Shown: piece after piece, positions 17,304 through 26,800 of the stretch
Layout of the letters: the number at the start of each line of letters is the position of its first letter
How positions within the stretch are numbered: the stretch's first letter is position 1
NCBI RefSeq assembly: GCF_013760955.1
Contig: NZ_JACDUL010000001.1
Span: forward strand, 252,340-316,339
Length of the DNA stretch: 64,000 bases
Direction of reading: 5' to 3'
Origin: Methanococcus maripaludis
GTDB lineage: Archaea; AGJL01; Methanococci; Methanococcales; Methanococcaceae
Notes under the pieces: model-generated
What the model was told of the DNA's origin: nothing
What the model saw: only the letters and a program-made list of their open reading frames with translations
Databases searched by the model: none
Made by a program: the position numbers and the translations under genes

Positions 17304-18062
17304 ATGATAACCGTAAAAAAACCAGTCCAGAAAATCATCTCAGATATTTCGGAAAAGCTCGGAATTGATGAAGAATCCGTAAAAAAGAAATTAAAAGATA
17401 TTATCGTACCGGTTGAAAGGAATTTATACGTAGAAACTAACAAATGCGTTAGATGTGAACTTTGTTACGAAGTATGTCCTGTTCAGGCGATAACCGAACC
17501 GAGTGTCAAAAACCCTGCTGAAATAATTCCTGAAAAATGTGTAAAATGTGAAATATGTGCTAAAACCTGCCCGGTTGGTGCAATTAATGTATTGGAAGGT
17601 CGTGCAGAATTAAAAAATGATGATGTAATTTACGAATTAAAAGAAATAGATGTAACTCACAGAAAAATAAGACTTAAGAAACACGAACTCGATGAAGAAT
17701 CCTGCATAAAATGCGGAATTTGCGAAAGATTCTGCCCAACTTCTGCGATAAAAGTTGAAAAAAGGAACAGCATTGATATAAATCTCGATCTCTGCATGGG
17801 ATGCACTGCTTGTGAAAAAGTATGCCCCAAATCCTCGATAAAAGTTGAAAATGAAATGGGGGAAATACCGGCTGAAAATGTAATATCTTTAAATAATGAC
17901 ACCTGCATTAACTGTATGGTATGCAGTGAAATCTGTCCTGTTGGTGCGATAGTTTACGAGGATGGATCGATGAAACTGGATGATAAAAAGTGCATATTCT
18001 GCGGAAAATGTGAGAAAAATTGTCCTGTATCTGCGATAGAGATTAAACCAAAAAATATGTAG
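17304..18062 (+). CDS. ehaR: Third polyferredoxin of the eha operon
   Basis: A 252-residue protein with a cysteine-free helical N-terminus of about 45 residues followed by six C-x2-C-x2-C-x3-CP motifs, giving three two-cluster ferredoxin modules. No motif is degenerate. AAGGTGTTTTAG precedes the ATG. Together the three polyferredoxins offer about 17 intact cluster sites. Symbol by position. Confidence 0.84.
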   Translation: MITVKKPVQKIISDISEKLGIDEESVKKKLKDIIVPVERNLYVETNKCVRCELCYEVCPVQAITEPSVKNPAEIIPEKCVKCEICAKTCPVGAINVLEGRAELKNDDVIYELKEIDVTHRKIRLKKHELDEESCIKCGICERFCPTSAIKVEKRNSIDINLDLCMGCTACEKVCPKSSIKVENEMGEIPAENVISLNNDTCINCMVCSEICPVGAIVYEDGSMKLDDKKCIFCGKCEKNCPVSAIEIKPKNM

Positions 18063-18077
18063 TCGGGGAGGGGTAAT

Positions 18078-18719
18078 ATGAAAGTAAAAAGCTTGATGGA
18101 TAAAAAATTTATTAAAATATATCCTGATTTTACTGTGCAGACGGTTATTGACTTAATGTATAAAAATAAGAAATTTAGCACACCAATTATTGATAATGAT
18201 GACAAAATGGTTGGATGGACGACTGCTATTGATTTGATGGTTGTTACTGATAAAAATATTCCAATAAAGGACATTATGAGTCCCATAGAAGATGTAATCG
18301 TTGTAAATAAAAACGAACCTGCAAGGGAAGCAGTTACAAAAATCGTTGAATACAAAGTTATAAGCATTCCAGTTTTAAATGACAGAGGCCAGGTTGTTGG
18401 AATCGTTAGAAACTGTGACATTACTAAAACTCTTTCTAAACTTTACGATATTCCAGTACACGGCATTTTTAAATCATTAATGGGCGAATTAAAAGGAATT
18501 TCCTGGGAAGAATTAATGAATGCTGCGGCAATTGTTACAAAACAAACTACTGGTGAAACTATCACCGGTGAAGATTACGAAAGAAGAATAAAAGACTCTA
18601 CATTTGGACAGGCGATCTGGGCATGTGGCGGACTTGAAAAATTCTTTACCGGCCTTATAAAGATAGGTGAAGTTGCACTTGCAAGGAAAGTAAGCTGCAA
18701 AAATGTAATAAAAAAATAA
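18078..18719 (+). CDS. ehaS: CBS-pair protein at the end of the eha operon
   Basis: A 213-residue protein: two CBS motifs (about residues 1-55 and 65-118) forming a Bateman module, which in other families binds adenine nucleotides or SAM, then a 95-residue C-terminal domain with GETITGEDYERRI and a CGG that I cannot place. The ribosome site GGGGAGGGG is strong. It may sense energy state for the hydrogenase; this is inference. Symbol by position. Confidence 0.8.
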   Translation: MKVKSLMDKKFIKIYPDFTVQTVIDLMYKNKKFSTPIIDNDDKMVGWTTAIDLMVVTDKNIPIKDIMSPIEDVIVVNKNEPAREAVTKIVEYKVISIPVLNDRGQVVGIVRNCDITKTLSKLYDIPVHGIFKSLMGELKGISWEELMNAAAIVTKQTTGETITGEDYERRIKDSTFGQAIWACGGLEKFFTGLIKIGEVALARKVSCKNVIKK

Positions 18720-18739
18720 CTAAAAATTTAGGTGTCTTT

Positions 18740-19135
18740 ATGTCTGAACTTATAAATATCCCTAAATACGGCAGGAAAATTAATTTCTGGATCTGCCTTG
18801 AAAAAGCATTTGAAAAAAATGTTAAAATAGATATTGGGCACTTTAAAATCATTTGTATGTTTCTTGATGTCATGGAGTTCTACGAAACTTTGAGTAAGGA
18901 TACTTCCAAAAAAGAAGCAAGAAAAATTCTTGAAAAAGAAGGAATATTTTCAAAAAATTCAGAATACATTTCAGGAGAATATTTAAAAAAGCATATTGAT
19001 AGGGACAGTCGAGTTGCAGTTCATAACAGAATTAATGACTTAAGAAAACTTGAATTTATTATTGAAACCAAACCTGGACCACTTGGCGGATATAAATTAT
19101 TAAAAACTCCGGACTGGTTTTTAAACGGAGAATAA
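18740..19135 (+). CDS. ehaT: Probable winged-helix protein, last gene of eha operon
   Basis: A 131-residue basic protein. The C-terminal half (HNRINDLRKLEFI, then a glycine-containing wing GPLGGYKLL) looks like a winged helix-turn-helix; the N-terminal half is helical. AGGTGTCTTT precedes the ATG. It could regulate transcription or be a small structural factor. The DNA-binding reading is from pattern only. Tail to tail with the cysteine desulfidase gene 11 bp away. Symbol by position. Confidence 0.72.
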   Translation: MSELINIPKYGRKINFWICLEKAFEKNVKIDIGHFKIICMFLDVMEFYETLSKDTSKKEARKILEKEGIFSKNSEYISGEYLKKHIDRDSRVAVHNRINDLRKLEFIIETKPGPLGGYKLLKTPDWFLNGE

Positions 19136-19146
19136 AATTTTTAAAG

Positions 19147-20340
19147 TTACATTTCTTTTTTTGACATGATTTTTACAATATCACAATCGAGGTCCCCCAT
19201 TGCCTTACTGATTTTTGAGATGTTTTGAACACATTCTTTAAAATTTTTGCCAACAATTCCATTTTCATGAGATATTTCAACATAAAGAGAAGAATAAGCT
19301 GCAAAACATCCTGATGCAAGTTTTAACGCGCATCCAACTTTTCCACCGTCACATATTATTCCGGGTAAGTTTGCAGTAAACGCCCTTGCGGCGCTATTGA
19401 GTTTTTTAAGATTTTTACCATTTTTATAGTAGCAAAGTCCAATAACTGCCCCCATTCCACCTTTACTTACGCATCCGCACATTGATGAAAGATAAGAAGA
19501 ATTATACGTCGAATAGATTGTAACGAGCATTGCAAGAAGGAGTGATTTTTTAAGTTTTTCAAAATTATTTTCAGTTAAATTATCGTAGGAAATTATTGGA
19601 AGTGTTGCCATGAGTCCCATATTGCCGCTTTTTGCAACACTCATTGCAGGCATATTTTCTCCAGTCATTCTGGTGTTACAGGCTGAAGTTGTTTTATTTA
19701 CCATGTTTGACAAGATATCGTTTCCGTAATTTAAAAAGTCACCTTTAATTAAATTTTTGTTTGTATAAATCGTTTTTTCAACCAAGTTGATGATTTCTTC
19801 CGGGATTTCATCCAGATAATTTAAAAAATCAGTTAATTCAAGACTTTTATATTCTTCTTTTTCAAAATCAGTTATTTCCAAACTTATTTTTTCTTTTTCA
19901 ATTTTCGGAATTACAACATTTAAGTGATTGTCTTTAATTAGCGATTCAAAAAATTTCCCAGAAGTATCTTTAATTTTCACACCACAATATAATGGTCCAT
20001 CTAAAACTTTTACTTCGAGTCTTTTTTTGATAAAATCTTCTAATTTTTGATCATATTTTATATCGTTAAAAATTAAAAGTTTGTTTTTGGAGTTTCCCAG
20101 AAGTCCCCCAACTACTGCAGGAAGTATTCCGTATTTTTTAGTATTTGGAACTCCAACGGCATAAGCATTTTTAAAAGAGCCGTTATTTAGAGTAACTTCG
20201 ATTTTTTCGATTGAAAATGGGTACGAAATATTACATAGTGAAATTGCATAACCGATTAATCCAACTTCAGTGCACCCTAAAGCTTCGGTTACCTCGTTTT
20301 TTAATACTTTTGTGATTAAAATGCGTTTAGAATCATCCAT
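19147..20340 (-). CDS. L-cysteine desulfidase
   Basis: A 397-residue member of the serine dehydratase alpha-like/UPF0597 family whose M. jannaschii relative breaks L-cysteine into sulfide, ammonia and pyruvate using a [4Fe-4S] cluster. Candidate cluster ligands are C23 (ALGCTEVG), a Cys in the MCGCVSKGG segment and one in GGKVGCALK. The TSACNTRMTGENMPAMS region is the family signature. The ribosome site is weak. In this sulfide-using methanogen it may serve sulfur assimilation or cysteine catabolism. Confidence 0.87.
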   Translation of the reverse strand: MDDSKRILITKVLKNEVTEALGCTEVGLIGYAISLCNISYPFSIEKIEVTLNNGSFKNAYAVGVPNTKKYGILPAVVGGLLGNSKNKLLIFNDIKYDQKLEDFIKKRLEVKVLDGPLYCGVKIKDTSGKFFESLIKDNHLNVVIPKIEKEKISLEITDFEKEEYKSLELTDFLNYLDEIPEEIINLVEKTIYTNKNLIKGDFLNYGNDILSNMVNKTTSACNTRMTGENMPAMSVAKSGNMGLMATLPIISYDNLTENNFEKLKKSLLLAMLVTIYSTYNSSYLSSMCGCVSKGGMGAVIGLCYYKNGKNLKKLNSAARAFTANLPGIICDGGKVGCALKLASGCFAAYSSLYVEISHENGIVGKNFKECVQNISKISKAMGDLDCDIVKIMSKKEM

Positions 20341-20390
20341 AATATCAGCTAAATCTTTAGAAAATAAAAAAATATTTTAAAAAAATTAAT

Positions 20391-20693
20391 TTAATCAAAA
20401 ATCTTTTTTATGTATGGTTCAAAAGGAACTATCTCATCTTTTGTTCTCGGACTTATTGAAGCTACTTTCAAGATTTTGTTTTCTGAATCTAAATCGATTG
20501 TAAGGGTTCCTGGAGTTAATGTAATGCTTGATGCGAGTAAAACCTGACCCATCAAACTGTTTATATTTGTATTAATTTCGATAACTTCCGGGTCGATTTT
20601 GCCATCGAAACTTCTTTTAACTACATCGATCCATGCTTCGCCTAAAGCCTTCAAAAAAACAATTAAATACCCGAAAAATCCAAAAAGCTTCAT
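20391..20693 (-). CDS. ehbA: EhbA-like subunit (MrpE-type) of energy-converting hydrogenase B, isolated
   Basis: A 100-residue protein resembling MrpE/MnhE antiporter subunits: an N-terminal membrane helix, [22 protein letters not shown], then [14 protein letters not shown], a hallmark of the MrpE family. In methanogens this type is EhbA, from the anabolic Ehb hydrogenase. No other ehb gene is nearby; M. maripaludis is known for scattered ehb genes. The longer frame to 20822 is unlikely: GGTGTTAAA sits just before the ATG at 20693. Confidence 0.78.
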   Translation of the reverse strand: MKLFGFFGYLIVFLKALGEAWIDVVKRSFDGKIDPEVIEINTNINSLMGQVLLASSITLTPGTLTIDLDSENKILKVASISPRTKDEIVPFEPYIKKIFD

Positions 20694-20886
20694 TTTAACA
20701 CCTTTGTCCATAAGAAAACAATTCGTAATTATCAATAATGATAAATAGCTATATATAATTATCGTAACTATAAAAATATTAAAAAGAAGGCTTATTGTTT
20801 TAGAGATTTGAAAACAAAACACGATTTACTTTCAGAGTTTATGGTGTTCTAATTCCAATCCAAAATTGTTATTAATGGTGATAAGA
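20694..20886. promoter_or_regulatory. Divergent promoter region, ehbA / pfdA
   Basis: A 193-bp AT-rich gap between divergent genes. GATAAATAGCTATATATAATTATC near 20740-20763 holds a TATA-like tract and imperfect inverted GATAA/TTATC arms. No ORF is present. Confidence 0.4.
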
Positions 20887-21321
20887 ATGAACGAAGAACT
20901 TCAAAATCAATTCATGGCGCTCGATGTTTACAACCAACAGGTGGATAAACTTAAAGAAGAGCTTTCAAACATTGATATGATGATAATGGAGCTTATAAGA
21001 TCCATTGAATCTATGGAAAGCATGAAAGTTTCTAAAGAAATCTTGTTGCCCCTTGGTGCAGGTGCATTCGTAAAAGCAGAAGCTCAAAACCCTGAAAAAA
21101 TCATCCTTTCAGTAGGGGTAGATGTTTTACTTGAAAAAGACGTTGATGAAGTGATAGTTGACTTCCAAAAAAGTGTCAAAGAACTTGAGGAAACCAAAGA
21201 ACTCGTAAACACCCAAATCCAAAAAACAAATCAGGAAATTGTAAAATTAAGATCTGAACTCGAAAAAAGAGCTGCTGCAATTGAACAAAGAAACGCTCAA
21301 ATGAGACCAAAAACAAACTAA
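20887..21321 (+). CDS. pfdA: Prefoldin subunit alpha
   Basis: A 144-residue subunit of the hexameric jellyfish-shaped chaperone that hands unfolded proteins to the thermosome. Two long coiled-coil helices (about residues 1-45 and 100-140) flank a beta-hairpin body containing [25 protein letters not shown], the alpha-subunit core. GGTGATAAGA precedes the ATG at 20887; the TTG at 20866 is ignored. The beta subunit is not in this window. Confidence 0.9.
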   Translation: MNEELQNQFMALDVYNQQVDKLKEELSNIDMMIMELIRSIESMESMKVSKEILLPLGAGAFVKAEAQNPEKIILSVGVDVLLEKDVDEVIVDFQKSVKELEETKELVNTQIQKTNQEIVKLRSELEKRAAAIEQRNAQMRPKTN

Positions 21322-21449
21322 TTTTGCCTAATTTTTAACTTTTAAATTAAATTTTAAAAACATAATTAAAATATTTAATCTAAAACGAGTTACAATTTAA
21401 CCCTTGCAAATATATTTGAATTTATCGATATATCTGCCTAAAATAAAAA

Positions 21450-21526
21450 TGGTGGACCTAGCCGGATTCGAACCGGCGACCCTCGCCTTGTAAGGGCGAT
21501 GTCATAGCCAACTAGACCATAGGTCC
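21450..21526 (-). tRNA. tRNA-Val (anticodon UAC)
   Basis: Read on the minus strand from 21526. The 7-bp acceptor stem GGACCTA/TAGGTCC is perfect. The anticodon arm TCGCC-CTTACAA-GGCGA shows anticodon UAC, and the T arm GCCGG-TTCGAAT-CCGGC is canonical. The discriminator is A and CCA is encoded (21450-21452). No intron. Confidence 0.97.
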
Positions 21527-21541
21527 CTTCTGCTTCTCTTG

Positions 21542-21558
21542 GCTCTCGTTCTGAGAGC
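21542..21558. other. Hairpin in the tRNA-Val 5' leader
   Basis: GCTCTC-GTTCT-GAGAGC, a 6-bp perfect stem with a 5-nt loop, lies 15 nt beyond the tRNA 5' end and would be in its precursor leader if transcription begins near 21560. Confidence 0.4.
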
Positions 21559-21580
21559 AAAATAAACATTGCATTCATAA

Positions 21581-21588
21581 TATATAAA
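21581..21588. promoter_or_regulatory. Bidirectional TATA element, tRNA-Val / nucleotidylyltransferase gene
   Basis: TATATAAA on the plus strand and TTTATATA on the minus strand, about 55 bp from the tRNA 5' end and 40 bp before the next plus-strand start codon. Confidence 0.5.
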
Positions 21589-21627
21589 TTTTTCGGTAAG
21601 CTTTGAAAACATGAGATTTGTGGTAAG

Positions 21628-22677
21628 ATGAAAGATCAAATAAAGTCATTTGAACAAGATAGGAATTTGATAATTGAAGACTCGAAAAATTCAAAAAATA
21701 ATATTAAAGACGTTCAAAAAATCATTGAAACTCTGAAAGATGAAAAAAATGCAAAAAACGTTGTGGTAGACTTTACAGAATACAATCCACTTCATAACGG
21801 GCACAAATACTGCATGGATTTTGGTAAAAGTGAAGGTCTTTTTATCAGTATTATTCCTGGACCCCTTGAAAGAAGTGGAAGAGGAGTTCCATATTTAGTT
21901 AATAGGGATATTCGAGCAGAGATGGCATTGCTTGCTGGTGCAGACCTCGTAGTTGAAGGGCCTCCAATGGGAATTATGGGGTCGGGCCAGTACATGCAGT
22001 GTTTGATAAAGATTTTTTCCGCATTGAATGGAGACATTATACCTCGTGGATATATCGAAGAAGAAACGATGGAAAAAGTAATTAATTCGATAAATAATGG
22101 ATGCCACATAAAAGTAAAACCATACAATATTTCCTGCATTGAAACTGGTGAAAAACTCGGGGAAAAATTGGAAATCGATAACTACGTAATTGCTTCGATG
22201 TCTTACACAATATATAAATTAAAAGAAAAATTCCCGAAATGGAACCCTAAATTCAAATTTATCGAAAGGATTGAAGGAATAAGTGGAACAAAAATACGAG
22301 AAGGAGTTTTTAATAATAATTTCGAATCAATAAAACATATGCTTCCAGAAACCACGATTAATGTCTTTAAATCTTTTGGAAATGATTTATCTAAAATTAT
22401 TCTGAAAAGAAATGAAGAAATTGTCCTTGATACTGTTAATAATTTTGATTCGAATAAATATTTGCCAGAAAATATTTCAGAAAAATTAAATGAAAAAGAA
22501 TATTACGAATCAATTGAAGAAATAAAAGAATGTATCCCGAGAGGTTTTTCAAAAAATAACATTGAAAGAACAATCTCAAAACTAGAAGCGAGAATAGAAA
22601 AGGAAACTATCTCAAAATACATCGAAAATTATCCGGCAAATTTAAGAATTTTAAAGGGGATAAATAATAATGAATAA
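21628..22677 (+). CDS. TmcAL-like nucleotidylyltransferase
   Basis: A 349-residue protein. After a charged N-terminal helix (about residues 1-45) comes a cytidylyltransferase-like fold with [15 protein letters not shown], the HxGH nucleotide-binding motif, and the second signature [11 protein letters not shown] near residue 225. The EYNPLHNGH block resembles bacterial TmcAL, which makes N4-acetylcytidine at the elongator tRNA-Met wobble base using acetate and ATP; substrate here is not known. GTGGTAAG precedes the start. Followed 15 bp later by the RNase P gene, suggesting a shared tRNA-maturation theme. Confidence 0.72.
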   Translation: MKDQIKSFEQDRNLIIEDSKNSKNNIKDVQKIIETLKDEKNAKNVVVDFTEYNPLHNGHKYCMDFGKSEGLFISIIPGPLERSGRGVPYLVNRDIRAEMALLAGADLVVEGPPMGIMGSGQYMQCLIKIFSALNGDIIPRGYIEEETMEKVINSINNGCHIKVKPYNISCIETGEKLGEKLEIDNYVIASMSYTIYKLKEKFPKWNPKFKFIERIEGISGTKIREGVFNNNFESIKHMLPETTINVFKSFGNDLSKIILKRNEEIVLDTVNNFDSNKYLPENISEKLNEKEYYESIEEIKECIPRGFSKNNIERTISKLEARIEKETISKYIENYPANLRILKGINNNE

Positions 22678-22692
22678 AGGGGGTAGGTAATT

Positions 22693-23364
22693 TTGCAAAA
22701 ACAAAGATTTTGCCTCGATACAACTGCAATTACAGATAGCGACGTTAGGAGATCATTAGGGGTTTCAAATATTTCAGAATCCGCAGAAAAAATAATGGAT
22801 ATTATTGCGCAAGCACGAGTACAGCTCGATATTTCATGTCATATTCCATATAATACTGTTTATAAAGAACTTGTTGGTTTTTTAATTAGGGAAGAGTGCG
22901 CACCTGAAACATTGATAAAAGTAGACACGTGGCTTGTCAAAAAAACTCCAAATCGGTACGAAATAAAAATCCCTGCTGAAATATTTTATGAATATATAAA
23001 AGATTTAAGGGAAAGAATAAATAAAGGGATGAGAATAAGTGAAAACGCAATGTATGAAACAGCCTTGGAAGCATACATACTCTCAAAACCTGACGAAAAA
23101 GATAGGGAAGACGTGTTAAACGAGGTCCTGTCAAAAACGGTTAACAGTTTTAGAGACAAATATCGAAATACACTTCGAGGAGGTACTCTTGACAGTGCCC
23201 CCGATTTAGATGTTCTTTTGTTAGCAAAAGAGCTCGACGCAGCAGTTGTTGCAAATGACGAAGGTATTGAAAAATGGGCTCAAAGACTCGGGCTTAGATT
23301 CGTCAACGCAAGAGATTTTCCATTCATACTTCAAGAATATCTTGATTTATGGGATAAAAAGTAA
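22693..23364 (+). CDS. RNA-free ribonuclease P (HARP; UPF0278, PIN domain)
   Basis: A 223-residue PIN-domain nuclease of the family first named RNA ligase partner/UPF0278 and later recognised as homologue of Aquifex protein-only RNase P, which trims tRNA 5' leaders. The N-terminal acidic site is FCLDTTAITD (D9, D15) and the C-terminal acidic patch lies in SAPDLDVLLLAKEL and ANDEGIEKWA. A helical insertion between them matches the HARP arm. The start is TTG (22693) with TAGGTAAT upstream. Most archaea also retain RNA-based RNase P, so its role here is likely auxiliary. Confidence 0.83.
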   Translation: MQKQRFCLDTTAITDSDVRRSLGVSNISESAEKIMDIIAQARVQLDISCHIPYNTVYKELVGFLIREECAPETLIKVDTWLVKKTPNRYEIKIPAEIFYEYIKDLRERINKGMRISENAMYETALEAYILSKPDEKDREDVLNEVLSKTVNSFRDKYRNTLRGGTLDSAPDLDVLLLAKELDAAVVANDEGIEKWAQRLGLRFVNARDFPFILQEYLDLWDKK

Positions 23365-23420
23365 ATTTAGAATATTTTCATAATTCTAAAACTTAAAACT
23401 ACTAAAACACGGTGAGAAAC

Positions 23421-23804
23421 ATGGTACTCTTGATTATTAGAGGCGACAGCTACGAAAAAATTAAAAATGCAATAGCTGATGTTCATAGGCATGCTAAATT
23501 AACAATACTTGGAAAACCAAGAATAATGGTTCCAGAAGCTGCAGATGAAATTTTGGAGCATATTGTTGGAGACATTAAAAAACCATGTAAAAAAGCTTGC
23601 CTTGTCAGGATTGAGGAAAATGCGCCAAGAGCAATCGACAGGATTAGAAAAATTCACCCTCCTGCACATATTGTAATTGTTAGCGAGAGGCACGAACCTT
23701 ACTTTTATCTCTTAGAAGACCTTCCCAAAATGCCGCTTTTAAAAGGTTACTACAAAAGTAAAAGTCTTGATTCAGACGAAGAAATCGAAGAATCACAACA
23801 TTAA
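23421..23804 (+). CDS. DUF356 protein of methanogens
   Basis: A 127-residue conserved hypothetical. It begins MVLLIIRGDSYEKI and has a central HPPAHIVIVSERHEPYF segment and an acidic tail. I recognise it as the DUF356 family restricted to methanogens; function unknown. GGTGAGAAAC before the ATG at 23421 fixes the start (the GTG at 23412 lies within that site). It lies 40 bp ahead of ileS and may share its transcript. Confidence 0.78.
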   Translation: MVLLIIRGDSYEKIKNAIADVHRHAKLTILGKPRIMVPEAADEILEHIVGDIKKPCKKACLVRIEENAPRAIDRIRKIHPPAHIVIVSERHEPYFYLLEDLPKMPLLKGYYKSKSLDSDEEIEESQH

Positions 23805-23843
23805 CATAAATTAAATTATTTTAAAAATTATCGGGGTGAATAA

Positions 23844-26800
23844 ATGAAACAAGTCAAATCAGTAAATTTTAGAGAATTAGACAAAAAAATAAAAGAATAC
23901 TGGAAAAAAGAAAATACATACAAAAAGGTAAAGGAATTAAACGAACACGGCCCTGAATACTATTTTGTTGACGGTCCTCCGTACTGTTCTGGTGCAATAC
24001 ACCTTGGAACTGCTTGGAATAAAATTATAAAGGATACTGTTTTAAGATTTAAGAGAATTCAAGGATACAACGTATTGGATAAAGCTGGATGGGATATGCA
24101 CGGGCTTCCTATCGAAGTTAAAGTAGAAAATGAATTTAATATCGGCTCTAAAAAGGATATTGAAACAAAAATCGGAACTTTAGGATTTATAAACAAATGT
24201 AAAGAATTTGCATTGAATAATCTCGAATTCATGCAAGGCCAGTTTGAAAATTTAGGTATATGGCTCGATTTTGAAAATGCATACATGCCAATTAAAAGAG
24301 ACTACATGGAAATGGGCTGGTGGACACTTAAAAAAGCTCATGAAAAAGAATTACTTACAAAAGACTTGAGATCAGGATACTGGTGCCCAAGATGTGAAAC
24401 TTCGCTTGCAGAACACGAAGTAAGAGGAGAATACAAAGAAGTACTCGACCCTTCAGTTTACGTAAAATTCAAACTTGAAAAAAGCGATGAATACATTACA
24501 ATCTGGACTACAACCCCATGGACTCTTCCATCAAACATGCTTGTATGTGTAAATCCAGAATTCGATTACGCTTATGTTAATGTTGAATTTGAAAATGGAA
24601 CATCTGAAACTTGGGTAATTGCTGAAAAATTGGTAAATGACGTAATGAAAAAGGCTGAAAAGAATAATAAAATCTCAAAATTCGGCATTTCAAAAGTAGT
24701 CAAAGGAGATTCATTAATTGGTTTAAAATACATTCACCCACTCCTTGAAGAAAACGAAAAACAGCAAGAATTTGCAAAAATAGAAAATGTGCACACAATT
24801 GTTCCAGGAGACCACGTAACTCTTGAAGGAGGAACTGGTTTAGTTCACACCGCACCAGGATTTGGTGAAGACGACTTTAACATTGGTAAAGAACATAATA
24901 TTCCAGTATACGCCCCAATTGATGATAACGGAAGATATACGGATAGCATATGGAAAGGAACTTTCGTAAAAGATATGGATGAATCAGTTATTGAAACACT
25001 GGTATCCAAAAATTTACTCGTAAACTCTGGAAAAGTAAAACACACTTACCCACACTGCTGGAGATGTAAAACACCACTTTTATTCAGAGCGACTGAACAG
25101 TGGTTCCTTTCAATCTCAAAAATAAAAGACTCCATCATAGAACAGGGTAAAACCGTTGACTGGGTTCCAGACTGGGTTAAAACAAGATACGTTAACGGAG
25201 TAAGTTTTGTTGGAGACTGGAACATCTCAAGACAGAGATACTGGGGAATTCCACTCCCAATCTGGATCTGTGAAGAATGTGGAAATTACGAAGTAATCGG
25301 TTCAGTTGATGAATTAACAGAGCGAGCTAACGAAAAAGATTTAGATTTAAGCGACATTCACAAACCTGCAGTTGATAAAATTACGCTTACATGTTCCTGT
25401 GGCGGAAAAATGAAAAGAACTCCAGATGTTTTAGATGTCTGGTACGACAGCGGTTTGGCACCATACGCTTCGATTGGATCCAAAACCCTCAAAAAAGCTA
25501 AATTTATTACTGAAGGAAACGACCAAGTTACAAAATGGTTCTACTCACAACATGCATTGAGTGCAGTTGTATTTGACGATACTTCTTATGAAAAATGTAT
25601 GATGCACGGCTTTACACTCGATGAAACCGGGGAAAAAATGAGTAAATCATTAGGAAACATTGTAAGCCCTGATGATGTTACAGAACAGTACGGTGCAGAC
25701 GTTTTAAGGTTCTATTTGTTAAGTGCAAACAAAGCTTGGGAAGATTTAAGATTTTCATACTCAGAAATGGATGAAACCAGAAGCATGTTAAATACGCTCT
25801 GGAATTCGTACGCATTTTCTGCAAACTACATGGTGCTCGATGATTTCATTCCAAATGACGAATATTTCAAGCATGTTAAAGATGAAGATGCTTGGATATT
25901 GAGTAGAATAAATACCGTTGCTAAAGAAGCTGTTGAAGCTTTAGAAAAACCTCATTTACATACATACACGTGGACACTTAGAGATTTCGTTCTTAACGAC
26001 TTCTCGAGATGGTACATTAAATTAATTCGTGATAGAACCTGGATGGAGAAAAACGATGTGCAGAAATTATCTGCATACCAAACATTATACTACGTTATCA
26101 TGAAGTTAATTTCGATAATGGCTCCGGTAACCCCTCACATTTCAGAAGAAATCTACCAGAACTTGAAAACAGAAGATATGCTTGAAAGCATCTTTATGAA
26201 CAAGCTAACAATTGAATCCGGATTTATCAATGAAACACTTGAAAAAGACACTGAAATTATCAGGGAAATTGTAGATTCAATTCTCAAAGGAAGAGATAAA
26301 GCAAAATACACTTTAAGATACCCGATTACAAAAATAACGCTTCCGGAAAATATTGCTGAAACGATTGAAAAATACGGCTACATTATCAAAGAACAGGGTA
26401 ACGTAAAAGAAATCGAATTAAAAGAATTTGAAGGAAACGTAACAGTAAAACCAAACTTCAAAGAACTTGGAAAGATATTCAGAAGCGATGTTCCAAACGT
26501 TGTTGCTGCAATAAACTCAGTAGATCCAAAAGAACTCAAAGAAAGCTTGAAATCTGGAGAATTTGAAGTTTCCGAATATGTTCTAAAACCAGAATATGTT
26601 GAATTCAGGGTCGAAATTCCTGAAAATATCATCGGTGTAGAATTTTCAAAAGGAAACGTTTACATCAACATTGATATGAACGATGAAGTAATCAAAGAAG
26701 GATTGGTTAGAGAAGTTATTAGAAGAATCCAATCGATGAGAAAAGATATGGATTTAGATATTAATGAAAAAATCAATGTTAAACTAAAAGGAATCGATTT

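Noticed and set aside
20694-20822. 43-residue hydrophobic extension of EhbA
   Set aside because: The AT-rich promoter translates to hydrophobic residues by composition; a ribosome site lies just before 20693.
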